From Candidatus Ruminimicrobiellum caprinum (GTDB lineage: Bacteria; Elusimicrobiota; Endomicrobiia; Endomicrobiales; Endomicrobiaceae), in assembly GCA_017413305.1 (NCBI GenBank), contig JAFPUA010000131.1, forward strand, positions 1 through 8,179: a stretch of 8,179 bases of DNA, written 5' to 3'. This document shows positions 1-7,667 of this stretch, piece by piece (the first letter of the stretch is position 1; each line of letters opens with the position of its first letter). A program made the position numbers and the translations under genes. The notes under the pieces were generated by a model that was not told the DNA's origin, did no database searches, and worked only from the letters and a program-made list of their open reading frames with translations.

Positions 1-1766
1 ATTTCCGAAAGCGTCAGTTTATACACAGTTGGTCTGCCGTGCGGACATGTCCACGGCATTTTGCAGGCAAACAAATCTTTTAACAATGCTTTTGCCTGAA
101 CATCCTGTACTTTATCACCGGCTTTAATACTTGTCCTGCAGGAAGCTCGAATAATTTTTTCCTGTATTTGTTCAATATCGGAAGTTTTTTCTTCCTGTAG
201 AAAATCTACTAAAATGTCTATAATTTCTATAAAATTTATATTGTGCCCTAAAAGAGCCGGATAAGAAGTTAATCTAAAACTGTTATCGCCAAACTCTTCC
301 ACTGTAAAGCCCAATTTGTTAAACAAATCCAAATAATTTTTTAATACCACCGCTTTAGGTTTCGGCAGTTCGAAAATATCAGGTATCAAAAGCTGTTGAA
401 TATTTAGAGAATTTTGTTCCAACTGCTTTGAAAACATCTCATAACGCACTCTTTCTTGTGCGGCATGCTGATCAATAATATAAAAAGTATCTTCCTTTTC
501 TACCAACAGATATGTTTCAAAAATCTGACCTATAAACTTAAAAGAATCTTCGTCTTTAATTAAATCTGTTTGTTTGTATATTGTTACAGGCTCATTAAAT
601 TCTATATTTGTTTTTTCGCCGGTATTTTTTGGAGATTCATACAATTTTTTGTAGTCGTTAACTGTAACTTTCGGCGAAGGAACATAAGAACTTCCGGTAT
701 AAACTTTTCTGTCAAAGAAAGAAGAAAGGGATCTTTTTTCTTCCTTAAACTCCGTTTCCGGCATAATACTTACCGGAGCATCTTCTTCTAAAGAGTTCTT
801 AATAAAAGAGTAAAACATTTCATACATCTGGTTTTCATAAGCAAACTTTATTTCTCTTTTAGTCGGATGAATATTTATGTCTATATCTGACGGATTTGTT
901 CTCAAAAATAAAATTATTCCAGGATATCTGCCTATAGGAATAGCACTCTTGCATGCCTGATTTACGGCATGTATAAGCCATTTAGGGAAATTAACACATC
1001 TGCCGTTGACAAACAAATACCAAACATTTTTCTGCGCAAGAGAATTATTTCTTGTTGTAATAAAACCATCTATATCTATAGTCGGATGTCCATATGAAAT
1101 ATGTTTCAGTTTTCCCGCAATATCTTTGCCTAAAACTTCTTCAATTCTTTTTATTTTAGAATCTGTTTTTTGATAATCAGCAACTATTTTCCCGTCAGAA
1201 ATTATCTTTAAATTTATATCGTTTCTTACAAGTGCTATTTCGTCAAGACAGCTTAAAATTTTAGATTTTTCCGTAGTATCGCTTTTTAAAAATTTTTCTC
1301 TTACCGGCGTATTAAAAAAAAGATTTCTTACTTCAACAGTTGTACCTACAGATCCAGCCCATGGCTGAATTTCCGGTGCTTTTTCGCCATCAACCGACAA
1401 TTGCCATCCGGAAGAAGAATCTTTTGTTTGAGTTTTTATTGTAAACATTGATACTGCCGAAATAGAAGCCAGCGCCTCGCCTCTAAAACCCAGTGAGGAA
1501 ATGTTTGCTATATCTTCAAATTTTGTTATTTTACTGGTAGTATGACGATAAATACTTTTTTCAAGGTCGGACTTATCCATACCGCAACCGTTATCGGTAA
1601 CAGAAATTAATTTTTTACCGGCTTTTTCAATCTCTACCAAAACCGATGTAGCTCCGGCATCCAAAGCATTTTCAACCAGCTCTTTTACAACATTGAGAGG
1701 TCTTTCAACTACTTCTCCGGCAGCAATCTTGTTAATAGTGTTTTCGTCTAATAAATTAATAATCAT
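1..1766 (-). CDS. mutL: DNA mismatch repair protein MutL, endonuclease type (3' end cut by window edge)
   Basis: MutL is the ATPase that couples mismatch recognition by MutS to strand incision. The first 588 codons are present and the frame runs off the left edge. The N-terminal GHKL ATPase shows IAAGEVVERP (14-23), KELVENALDAGA with Glu29 and Asn33 (28-39), DNGCG (58-62) and GFRGEALASI (93-102). A low-complexity linker follows. The C-terminal domain begins near residue 407 and carries DQHAAQERVRYE (432-443), an exact match to the metal-dependent endonuclease motif DQHAx2Ex4E. It also has a Cys543 region (ASCRTS) and CPHGRPT (574-580), the usual zinc-site residues. QQLLIP (457-462) fits a sliding-clamp binding motif. 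Homologues usually end soon after CPHGRPT, so only about 5-15 residues should be missing. The ATG at 1764-1766 gives the normal MutL start (LLDENTINKIAAGE). No clear Shine-Dalgarno precedes it. It lies 182 nt after pilZ on the same strand. Confidence 0.97.
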   Translation of the reverse strand, partial: MIINLLDENTINKIAAGEVVERPLNVVKELVENALDAGATSVLVEIEKAGKKLISVTDNGCGMDKSDLEKSIYRHTTSKITKFEDIANISSLGFRGEALASISAVSMFTIKTQTKDSSSGWQLSVDGEKAPEIQPWAGSVGTTVEVRNLFFNTPVREKFLKSDTTEKSKILSCLDEIALVRNDINLKIISDGKIVADYQKTDSKIKRIEEVLGKDIAGKLKHISYGHPTIDIDGFITTRNNSLAQKNVWYLFVNGRCVNFPKWLIHAVNQACKSAIPIGRYPGIILFLRTNPSDIDINIHPTKREIKFAYENQMYEMFYSFIKNSLEEDAPVSIMPETEFKEEKRSLSSFFDRKVYTGSSYVPSPKVTVNDYKKLYESPKNTGEKTNIEFNEPVTIYKQTDLIKDEDSFKFIGQIFETYLLVEKEDTFYIIDQHAAQERVRYEMFSKQLEQNSLNIQQLLIPDIFELPKPKAVVLKNYLDLFNKLGFTVEEFGDNSFRLTSYPALLGHNINFIEIIDILVDFLQEEKTSDIEQIQEKIIRASCRTSIKAGDKVQDVQAKALLKDLFACKMPWTCPHGRPTVYKLTLSE

Positions 1767-1948
1767 TTATAAATTTATAGCGAAAAAACAGAAAATTTTG
1801 GATTACAGCTTTGTATTCGGCTCCCTTATGTGCCGTACGCTTTCGCTTCCACTTTTGCACACCGCGATCGCCAAATCCTTCGCTTCATCTCAAACTTTTA
1901 TGTTTTTTCTGTGTCCTTTCATTATTTGTCTTTTTCGTTCTTAAGATC
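1767..1948. other. Intergenic spacer between pilZ and mutL with GC-rich core
   Basis: This 182-nt gap has no recognisable protein. Its core at about 1819-1890 is roughly 54% GC (39 of 72 bases counted by hand), well above the AT-rich surroundings. The core contains the palindromes GCGATCGC (1864-1871) and CGTACG (1834-1839), a weak CGGC/GCCG hairpin (1818-1821 with 1832-1835) and two copies of GAAGCGAA on the minus strand. An 8-nt inverted pair, ACAGAAAA (1788-1795) and TTTTCTGT (1905-1912), brackets the core. I see no stem followed by a T-run, so no terminator is called after pilZ. The minus sequence just before mutL holds TATAAA (plus 1774-1779), a possible -10 very close to the ATG, but without a convincing -35. 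The core could be a dispersed repeat, a small RNA or a decayed fragment. Confidence 0.5.
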
Positions 1949-2371
1949 TTATTTTTTAAGTTTCAAAGGTTTTTCGCAGAGGCTGAAATAACGGCAGCTC
2001 TTATCACAAACATCAGTTACTCCTAAAGAAATTTTATTTTCGCAATCGGTAAAGTCCTCCGACATTTCAATTATCTTCTGAAAATCTTCATCTTTCATAT
2101 CGGTAAAAGCTATTGCAGTATTCCAAATAAGATTTTTCTTTTCATTTCTTACAACTTTACCTGTTATCATGTCAGTTTTAAGAGAATCAAAATCAAATAT
2201 TAAACAAACCTGTGTACCAGGTTTTAGCTCTGAATGCATCATCAAATATATTCCTCCGGCGGACAAGTTCATAAGTAATGCCGGGAAAAAACCTGCATCC
2301 GTAGAAATAAAAACTTCTTTTGCCAAATCTTTTATTATGGGAAGTCTGGGATGTTTTCTTCTATTTTTCAT
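1949..2371 (-). CDS. PilZ-domain protein with C-terminal cysteine cluster
   Basis: A 140-residue single-domain protein. The N-terminus has R5-K-H-P-R9, matching the PilZ RxxxR motif, followed by N35-L-S-A-G-G40, matching (D/N)xSxxG. Together these are the cyclic-di-GMP contacts of the PilZ family, so c-di-GMP binding is the likely activity; the downstream target is unknown. The rest of the beta-barrel (about 18-90) fits the family, including PGTQVCLIFDF (51-61). After about residue 105 there is an unusual tail with C110, C122, C126 and C132, ending in a basic KPLKLKK. The cysteine spacing suggests metal binding, but I do not recognise a named motif. No signal peptide or membrane segment is seen. 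It starts 18 nt after mutS with a good Shine-Dalgarno, so it is probably cotranscribed with mutS. Nothing in the sequence links it to DNA repair apart from position. Confidence 0.88.
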   Translation of the reverse strand: MKNRRKHPRLPIIKDLAKEVFISTDAGFFPALLMNLSAGGIYLMMHSELKPGTQVCLIFDFDSLKTDMITGKVVRNEKKNLIWNTAIAFTDMKDEDFQKIIEMSEDFTDCENKISLGVTDVCDKSCRYFSLCEKPLKLKK

Positions 2372-2378
2372 GACACAT

Positions 2379-2383
2379 CTCCT
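2379..2383 (-). promoter_or_regulatory. Ribosome binding site of the pilZ gene
   Basis: On the minus strand AAAGGAGA lies 6 nt before the ATG at 2369-2371. It is the clearest Shine-Dalgarno in the window, in the 18-nt gap between mutS and pilZ, and it fixes the pilZ start. Confidence 0.75.
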
Positions 2384-2389
2384 TTAAAA

Positions 2390-4969
2390 TTATTTTTTAT
2401 ATTTTTCTTTCCACTGACTTAATATATTTAATGCCTCTATGGGTTTCAATGCATTTACATCCAGTTTCTCTAATTCTACCATAATTTCGGGCTCAAAGGA
2501 AGTAAAAAAATCAGGCTGCCAAATTTCTTCTTCTACTTTTACGGAGTTTTTGTTTAAATTTTTCTCTAAAATTTTTAATACTTCCCTGGCTCTTTTTACT
2601 ACATTGTGAGGAAGACCTGCAATTTTAGCAACATGAATTCCGTAAGATTTATCTGCCGCACCATCGATAATTTTATGTAAAAAGATTACATTATTATTCC
2701 ACTCTTTTACTTCTACGCTTTTATTTACTACACCGTTATTGCTGTTTGCTAAATTAGTAAGCTCAAAATAGTGTGTCGCAAAAAGAACTTTTACACCTTT
2801 ATTTCTGCTTTCTGCCATATTACAAAAAGATTCTATAATTGACCAAGCAATAGACATACCGTCATAAGTAGATGTTCCTCTTCCTACTTCATCAAGAATA
2901 ATTAAACTTCTATCTGTGTACTGGTTAAGAATATTTGCGGTTTCTGCCATTTCTACCATAAATGTAGATTCTCCGCCAGCCAAATTATCGCCGGCACCTA
3001 TTCTGGTAAATATTCTGTCAACTATACCTATTTTTGCCGATGAACAAGGAACGAAAGATCCCATCTGTGCCATTATTACTATCAGTGCGGTCTGCCTTAA
3101 ATATGTAGATTTACCGGACATATTAGGACCTGTAATAATCATTACTCTATCTGTTGTATCATTTAAAGAAATATCGTTTGCAACAAAACTGCCGGCTTTT
3201 AAAATCTGTTCTACTACCGGATGACGAGCGTCTTTTAAAATCAACTCTTTGCCGTCAGTAATTTCAGGACAGCAATAATTATATTTTACGGCGTTATCGG
3301 CAAAAGATAAAAATATATCAAGTTCAGCTATACGCAAAGAAATCTGTAAAATATTTTCAACATATCCAGCAACCTGTTGACGCAAACAAGAGTAAAGTTC
3401 CGTTTCAAGCTTGATAATTTTGTCCTGTGCGGAAATTATCTTTTCTTCAAGAACTTTCAGTTCCTGTGTAATGTACCTTTCGCAGTTGGTAAGAGTTTGT
3501 TTACGAACATAGTTTGCAGGAACAGAACCTATGTTTGATTTTGTCACTTCGATATAATAACCAAAAACGGAAGTAAACCCTATTCTTAAATTGTTTATAC
3601 CGGTTTTTTCTTTCTCTTTGGCTTCCATATCGGAAATATATTTCTTTGCATCAAAATTCAATAAACGATAATCATCAAGCTCTTTGGATACGCCCTGTTT
3701 TATAACATTGCCGTCTTTTACAAGAGTCGGCGCATCAGGATTTATGGTATTTTCTATTTTGTTTATAACATCTAAAACTATTTCTTTGTCGACTATATTT
3801 GCATCTGAAAAATATCCCGTATCTTTCAGCTTTTCTAAAATATTTATTATTATTTTAAGTGAATCTTTTAATGCAAGCATTTCTTTAGGGTGAGCCGAAC
3901 CTGACACTACCCTTGCTGAAATTCTGTCCAAATCGTAAACCGATTTTAAACTTTCTCTGATTTCATCTTTTAATGAAATGTTTTCAGTAAAGAGTTTTAT
4001 TTTGTTCTGTCTGTTTTGAATTTCCGTAACTTTAAGAAGAGGCTTTATCAGCCAGTGTCTTAACAGTCTTGCACCCATAGGAGTAATGGTTGAATCTATC
4101 GCACCTATAAGAGAACCTTCCTGCTTAAATGTTGCAAGCGACCTTAAAATTTCCAAGTTTCTTATAGCAACGGAATCAAGCACCATATAATCTTTATTTT
4201 CAACATATTTGATGTTTTTTAAAATTGATATTGTTTGCGGCTGATTTTCCTGAATATAAACATATATCAACCCCGTTGCAGAAATAATATCGGGCTTATC
4301 TGCTATATTGAAATGGTTTAAACTTTGAACAGTTAAAATTTTCTTTATAAAATTTTCACAGTATTTCGGATCAGAATAAATATCTTTTATCGGAGAAACA
4401 AGAATTTCAAACTTATGAAAAGTTTTCTGCAGAAACTCATTTTTTGAATCTCTGTCACTGACAACAATTTCGTTCGGTTTATATTTTGTGATTTCATTTT
4501 CAAGATTAACAACACTTGTTCTGTAAGTAAATAGTTCCCCTGTAGAAATATCGGCTATAGCAACAGCCGCATTATTTTTAGCACATAAAACTACAGACAT
4601 CAAAAAGTTGTTGTTTTTAGAATCAAGTAAGTTTTCTTCGAGTAATGTTCCCGGCGTAATAACTTTTACTACGCCTCTTTTGACTATTCCTTTTACCGTT
4701 GCAGGGTCTTCCAATTGCTCGCATATTGCAACTTTAAAACCTGCCTTGATAAGTTTTCTGATATAATTATTAACGGAATGATATGGCACACCGCACATCG
4801 GATCTTTCTGCCTTTTGGTAAGAACTACTTCCAAAATATTGTGTACTTTTATTGCATCATCACCGAACATTTCATAAAAGTCGCCCAAACGGAAAAACAG
4901 TATCGTATCGGGATACTGCGCTTTGATATCAAGATATTGTCTCATTAAAGGTGTAACTTTATTTTCCAT
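2390..4969 (-). CDS. mutS: DNA mismatch repair protein MutS
   Basis: MutS recognises base mismatches and small loops in duplex DNA and, as an ATP-dependent clamp, recruits MutL. The 859 residues are a normal full length. The N-terminal mismatch-binding domain carries F31-Y32-E33, the Phe-x-Glu wedge that stacks on the mismatch, inside FFRLGDFYEMF. Connector, lever and clamp domains follow. The C-terminal ABC-type ATPase has Walker A GPNMSGKST (614-622), Walker B LIILDE with D693 and E694, then GRGTSTYDG and ATHYFEL. Near the C-terminus, W817-QPDFF (818-822) sits where many MutS proteins carry a sliding-clamp motif (E. coli near 812), and the protein ends with the usual LKPIEALNIL helix. It starts 11 nt after the slt stop with only a weak A-rich ribosome site, suggesting translational coupling. 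The presence of Phe-x-Glu places it in the MutS1 repair class, not MutS2. Confidence 0.98.
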   Translation of the reverse strand: MENKVTPLMRQYLDIKAQYPDTILFFRLGDFYEMFGDDAIKVHNILEVVLTKRQKDPMCGVPYHSVNNYIRKLIKAGFKVAICEQLEDPATVKGIVKRGVVKVITPGTLLEENLLDSKNNNFLMSVVLCAKNNAAVAIADISTGELFTYRTSVVNLENEITKYKPNEIVVSDRDSKNEFLQKTFHKFEILVSPIKDIYSDPKYCENFIKKILTVQSLNHFNIADKPDIISATGLIYVYIQENQPQTISILKNIKYVENKDYMVLDSVAIRNLEILRSLATFKQEGSLIGAIDSTITPMGARLLRHWLIKPLLKVTEIQNRQNKIKLFTENISLKDEIRESLKSVYDLDRISARVVSGSAHPKEMLALKDSLKIIINILEKLKDTGYFSDANIVDKEIVLDVINKIENTINPDAPTLVKDGNVIKQGVSKELDDYRLLNFDAKKYISDMEAKEKEKTGINNLRIGFTSVFGYYIEVTKSNIGSVPANYVRKQTLTNCERYITQELKVLEEKIISAQDKIIKLETELYSCLRQQVAGYVENILQISLRIAELDIFLSFADNAVKYNYCCPEITDGKELILKDARHPVVEQILKAGSFVANDISLNDTTDRVMIITGPNMSGKSTYLRQTALIVIMAQMGSFVPCSSAKIGIVDRIFTRIGAGDNLAGGESTFMVEMAETANILNQYTDRSLIILDEVGRGTSTYDGMSIAWSIIESFCNMAESRNKGVKVLFATHYFELTNLANSNNGVVNKSVEVKEWNNNVIFLHKIIDGAADKSYGIHVAKIAGLPHNVVKRAREVLKILEKNLNKNSVKVEEEIWQPDFFTSFEPEIMVELEKLDVNALKPIEALNILSQWKEKYKK

Positions 4970-4980
4970 TTTATTTTTTC

Positions 4981-5520
4981 TTAATCTTTAAAAGCTTTAA
5001 GCTGTTCATAGATTTTACTGATTTTAGCTACATATTTTTTTGTTTCTTTAAAAGGCACTTCATCAGGATCATATTCTATAATAGGGTTTTCTATTCTCCA
5101 TTTCTGTACGTTGCCAAGCCCTGCATTATATGAAGCAAGAACTAAATTAATATTGCCGTCAAACATATCGGATAAAATCTTAATATAATATATACCTACC
5201 ATAATATTGTATTCCGGTTCATACAATTTTTCTTCGCTAAAACTGCCAAGATTCAAATATTTTCCCGCAACATCTTTTGCCGTTTGCGGCATAACCTGCA
5301 TTAAACCTATTGCACCTTTTTTAGATTTTGCATTAGGCTTAAAGTTAGATTCTACTTTCATTATTGATACAACAAGCAACGGATCAACTTTATATTGTTT
5401 ACTGTACTGTTCTATTTTAGGATAATACTTAATCGCCCTTTTTATATTTAAGAACATATTGCAGGAAACAACCGCTAAACACAATATTAAGATAATGGCT
5501 AATATTTTTAATATTTTCAT
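4981..5520 (-). CDS. Small lytic transglycosylase, SLT domain, probable lipoprotein
   Basis: Family GH23 lytic transglycosylases cleave the glycan strands of peptidoglycan, leaving 1,6-anhydromuramic ends. This 179-residue protein has a hydrophobic N-terminus (about 3-19) ending in VVSC, with Cys20 fitting a lipobox; export and lipid anchoring are therefore likely, though a plain membrane anchor is also possible. The SLT domain fills most of the rest: VESNF with the catalytic Glu57, the SKKGAIGLMQVMPQTA block (66-81, GLMQ at 72-75) and ASYNAGLGNV (129-138). It is a single short domain, with no superhelical or LysM part, closer to the C-terminal domain of Slt or to MltE than to Slt70. The ATG overlaps the miaB stop as ATGA (5517-5520), so it is probably translated by coupling with miaB; no strong Shine-Dalgarno is seen. 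Confidence 0.93.
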   Translation of the reverse strand: MKILKILAIILILCLAVVSCNMFLNIKRAIKYYPKIEQYSKQYKVDPLLVVSIMKVESNFKPNAKSKKGAIGLMQVMPQTAKDVAGKYLNLGSFSEEKLYEPEYNIMVGIYYIKILSDMFDGNINLVLASYNAGLGNVQKWRIENPIIEYDPDEVPFKETKKYVAKISKIYEQLKAFKD

Positions 5521-6779
5521 TGTAATTTGCCACTCATACTATTTGGCAAAACTTTTGTTATTTTTACGTTTACAACTTGTCCCGTTAAATCTTTATCGGA
5601 ATCAAAAAATACTTTTATATTTTGGCTGTTTCTTGCCTCTGCCGTTTTAGTTTCGGCATTATATCTTTCAACCAGTACTTCAATTGTATTATCTATATAC
5701 TTTTCGTTAATTTTTTTAGAAATAATATTAGAATCTTCTAAAAGCAAAGTATGTCTTTTCTTTATTATTTCCAAAGGAACTTTGTTTCCCATTTTTGCTG
5801 CAGGAGTATTGGGACGCACGGAATATTTAAATATAAAAAGTCCACCAAATTGCAGTTTACGCGACGCATTAAATGTTGCCTCAAAATCTTTATCAGTTTC
5901 GCCGGGAAAGCCTATTATGATGTCGCTTGTAATATTTATGTCAGGAATTTTATTTTTTATTTTGTTGTATAAAGTTTCATACTGTTCATAAGTGTACTTT
6001 CTGTTCATAGCTTTCAAAATATCGTTAGAACCGGACTGTAAAGGCAAATGTATATGACGGCATATCTTTTTATTTACGGCTATTTCTTCTATCAGTTCAT
6101 CAGACAAATCTTTCGGATGATTAGTCATAAATCTTATTCTTGTAACATTATCAAGTGCCGAAATTTTTTGCAACAAGCCTGTAAAGTTTACACCGTTATA
6201 ACTGTAAGAATTTACATTTTGTCCGAGCAGAATTATTTCTTTTATACCATCATTAACCGCTTTCTTTACTTCATCCAAAATTATATTGTAATCAATACTT
6301 TGTTCCGGGCCCCTGACATAAGGCACTATACAGTAAGAACAAAAATTGCTACACCCACGCATTATGGTGATATATTTGAAAACATCAGGTGAATGGGTGA
6401 ATGGGTGAAGAGATGAAGAGTTTGTTTTCGGTAAAAAGCGTTTAACTGTTTTTGAAAATTTTTCAAAATCTTTTGCACCAAGAACAAAATCTACATATTT
6501 GCATCTTGTTTTTATCTCTTTTGCGGCATACTGCGCCATACAGCCCGTAACACCTATAACTAAATTCGGTTTGTTGTCTTTTATTTCTTTCCATCTGCCC
6601 AAAAGAGAATATGCTTTATGTTCGGCAGAAAAACGAACGGAACAAGTGTTAACAATCACCATATCTGCATCAGCATAATCATCACATCGCGTCAAACCAT
6701 TAGCAACCAAAAATTCCGCCATTTTGTCGGAATCGTTCACGTTCATCTGACAACCTAAAGTTTCTATATAAAATTTCAT
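5517..6779 (-). CDS. miaB: tRNA-2-methylthio-N6-dimethylallyladenosine synthase MiaB
   Basis: MiaB is a radical-SAM methylthiotransferase that adds the 2-methylthio group to i6A37 of tRNAs reading UNN codons. The N-terminal UPF0004 domain has ETLGCQMN with C10, NTCSVR with C46 and GVTGCMAQ with C80, the ligands of the auxiliary [4Fe-4S] cluster. The radical-SAM cluster is C143-x3-C147-x2-C150 in RGCSNFCSYCIVPY. GQNVNSY (186-192) is typical of MiaB rather than of RimO or MtaB. A TRAM domain occupies about 358-420. The 420 residues are slightly short for the family. The linker between the first two domains (about 119-132) is encoded largely by a period-8 tandem repeat (6387-6418), yet the frame stays open. 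It starts 2 nt after the rfbA stop and overlaps slt by 4 nt, so it lies in the middle of a tight operon. Its ribosome site, inside the rfbA end, is weak. Confidence 0.97.
   Translation of the reverse strand: MKFYIETLGCQMNVNDSDKMAEFLVANGLTRCDDYADADMVIVNTCSVRFSAEHKAYSLLGRWKEIKDNKPNLVIGVTGCMAQYAAKEIKTRCKYVDFVLGAKDFEKFSKTVKRFLPKTNSSSLHPFTHSPDVFKYITIMRGCSNFCSYCIVPYVRGPEQSIDYNIILDEVKKAVNDGIKEIILLGQNVNSYSYNGVNFTGLLQKISALDNVTRIRFMTNHPKDLSDELIEEIAVNKKICRHIHLPLQSGSNDILKAMNRKYTYEQYETLYNKIKNKIPDINITSDIIIGFPGETDKDFEATFNASRKLQFGGLFIFKYSVRPNTPAAKMGNKVPLEIIKKRHTLLLEDSNIISKKINEKYIDNTIEVLVERYNAETKTAEARNSQNIKVFFDSDKDLTGQVVNVKITKVLPNSMSGKLQ
6387..6418. repeat. Period-8 tandem repeat inside miaB
   Basis: Four head-to-tail octamers lie on the plus strand at 6387-6394, 6395-6402, 6403-6410 and 6411-6418. 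The consensus is GGGTGAAT; the first unit differs by 1 base, the second matches, and the third and fourth share TGAAG endings. The unit is not a multiple of three, so it is translated as a mixed peptide (residues 121-131, including LHPFTHSP) and gain or loss of one unit would shift the miaB frame. Confidence 0.85.
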
Positions 6780-6781
6780 TT

Positions 6782-7654
6782 TTATATCTTTTCTTTTGCA
6801 ACTTTTTGTAAATATTTTCCGTAAACGGAATTGAAAAGTTTTGCATTTTCCAACAACTGTTCTTTACTGATAAAGCCTTTTCTGTATGCAATTTCTTCCA
6901 AACAGCTAACCATTATTCCTTGACGCTGTTCAATAGCCCTAATAAACATAGCCGAGTCTAAAAGAGAATCGTAAGTTCCTGCATCAAGCCATGCGAAACC
7001 TCTGCCGAAAAGTTCTACCGATAACTTTTTTTTCTTCAAATAAACATTATTTACATCAGTAATTTCCAGTTCGCCTCGTGCTGACGGTTTGATACTTTTA
7101 GCTATTTTTACAACATCGTTATCGTAAAAATATAAGCCTGTTACTGCCCAATTAGATTTTGGATTTTGTGGTTTTTCTTCTATGGATACGGCTTTACCAT
7201 CATCATCTATTTCCACTATTCCGTACCTATTGGGATCTTCTACCGAATAAGCAAATATTGTCGCACCGTCTTTCTGTTCTGAAACTTTTTCTAATTTTTT
7301 GGAAAGTCCGTGCCCGTAAAAAATGTTGTCTCCCAAAACAAGAGCCACACTGTCTTTACCGATAAATTCTTCGCCCAAAATAAAAGCTTGTGCCAGCCCA
7401 TCGGGAGAAGGCTGTTCTTTATAAGATATATTTATTCCAAATCTTTTGCCGTCGGAGAATAATTCTTTAAATTTAGGAAGCGCATCCGGTGTAGAAATTA
7501 TTAAAATATCTTTTATACCGGCAAGCATAAGAACAGATAAAGGATAATATATCATAGGTTTATTATACACTGGCAACAGCTGTTTTGAAACTACCGATGT
7601 TAAAGGATAAAGTCTTGTGGCCTTACCGCCTGCCAATATAATTCCTTTTCTCAT
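6782..7654 (-). CDS. rfbA: Glucose-1-phosphate thymidylyltransferase RmlA/RfbA
   Basis: RmlA makes dTDP-glucose from dTTP and glucose-1-phosphate, the first step toward dTDP-L-rhamnose and other dTDP-deoxysugars used in surface polysaccharides. The cytoplasmic nucleotidyltransferase fold is complete at 290 residues, the usual length. Motifs in order are the nucleotide loop LAGGKATRLYP (7-17), SKQLLP (23-28), QPSPDGLAQA (81-90), LGDN with metal ligand Asp109, EEKP with Lys161 (159-162), KPSARGELEITD (189-200) and AWLDAGT with Asp224 (221-227). The loop reads GGKATRL instead of the enteric GGSGTRL; this looks like a tolerated variant rather than a defect. The ATG at 7652-7654 gives MRKGIILAGG directly. 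No rfbB, rfbC or rfbD is next to it in the window; the upstream gene is a glycosyltransferase and the downstream gene is miaB, 2 nt away. A terminator and possible promoter upstream suggest it heads the transcription unit. Confidence 0.97.
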   Translation of the reverse strand: MRKGIILAGGKATRLYPLTSVVSKQLLPVYNKPMIYYPLSVLMLAGIKDILIISTPDALPKFKELFSDGKRFGINISYKEQPSPDGLAQAFILGEEFIGKDSVALVLGDNIFYGHGLSKKLEKVSEQKDGATIFAYSVEDPNRYGIVEIDDDGKAVSIEEKPQNPKSNWAVTGLYFYDNDVVKIAKSIKPSARGELEITDVNNVYLKKKKLSVELFGRGFAWLDAGTYDSLLDSAMFIRAIEQRQGIMVSCLEEIAYRKGFISKEQLLENAKLFNSVYGKYLQKVAKEKI

Positions 7655-7659
7655 AAAAA

Positions 7660-7663
7660 CTCC
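7660..7663 (-). promoter_or_regulatory. Ribosome binding site of rfbA
   Basis: On the minus strand GGAG (within ACGGAG) lies 5 nt before the ATG at 7652-7654. It is the second clear Shine-Dalgarno in the window and supports the chosen rfbA start. Confidence 0.6.
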
Positions 7664-7667
7664 GTTT

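Noticed and set aside
1864..1871. GCGATCGC, the cyanobacterial HIP1 octamer
   Set aside because: A single copy in the window; HIP1 is meaningful only when highly iterated, and the genes do not suggest a cyanobacterium.
1826..1888. Minus-strand 20-codon open frame in the GC-rich core
   Set aside because: It starts with ATG at 1886-1888 but has no Shine-Dalgarno, is very short and basic, and the other frames are equally open.
1693..2026. Two plus-strand open frames crossing the pilZ-mutL spacer
   Set aside because: They overlap mutL or pilZ in antisense, have low-complexity Phe/Leu/Ser-rich translations and no Shine-Dalgarno; the GC-rich core simply lacks stops in several frames.
5527..5991. 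Plus-strand open frame of 154 codons
   Set aside because: It lies wholly antisense to the well-supported miaB TRAM and radical-SAM region and shows no recognisable family; its hydrophobic composition is what the complement of this coding DNA would give.
6700..6891. Minus-strand 63-codon open frame across the rfbA-miaB junction
   Set aside because: It is out of frame with both genes, which are themselves complete and strongly supported.
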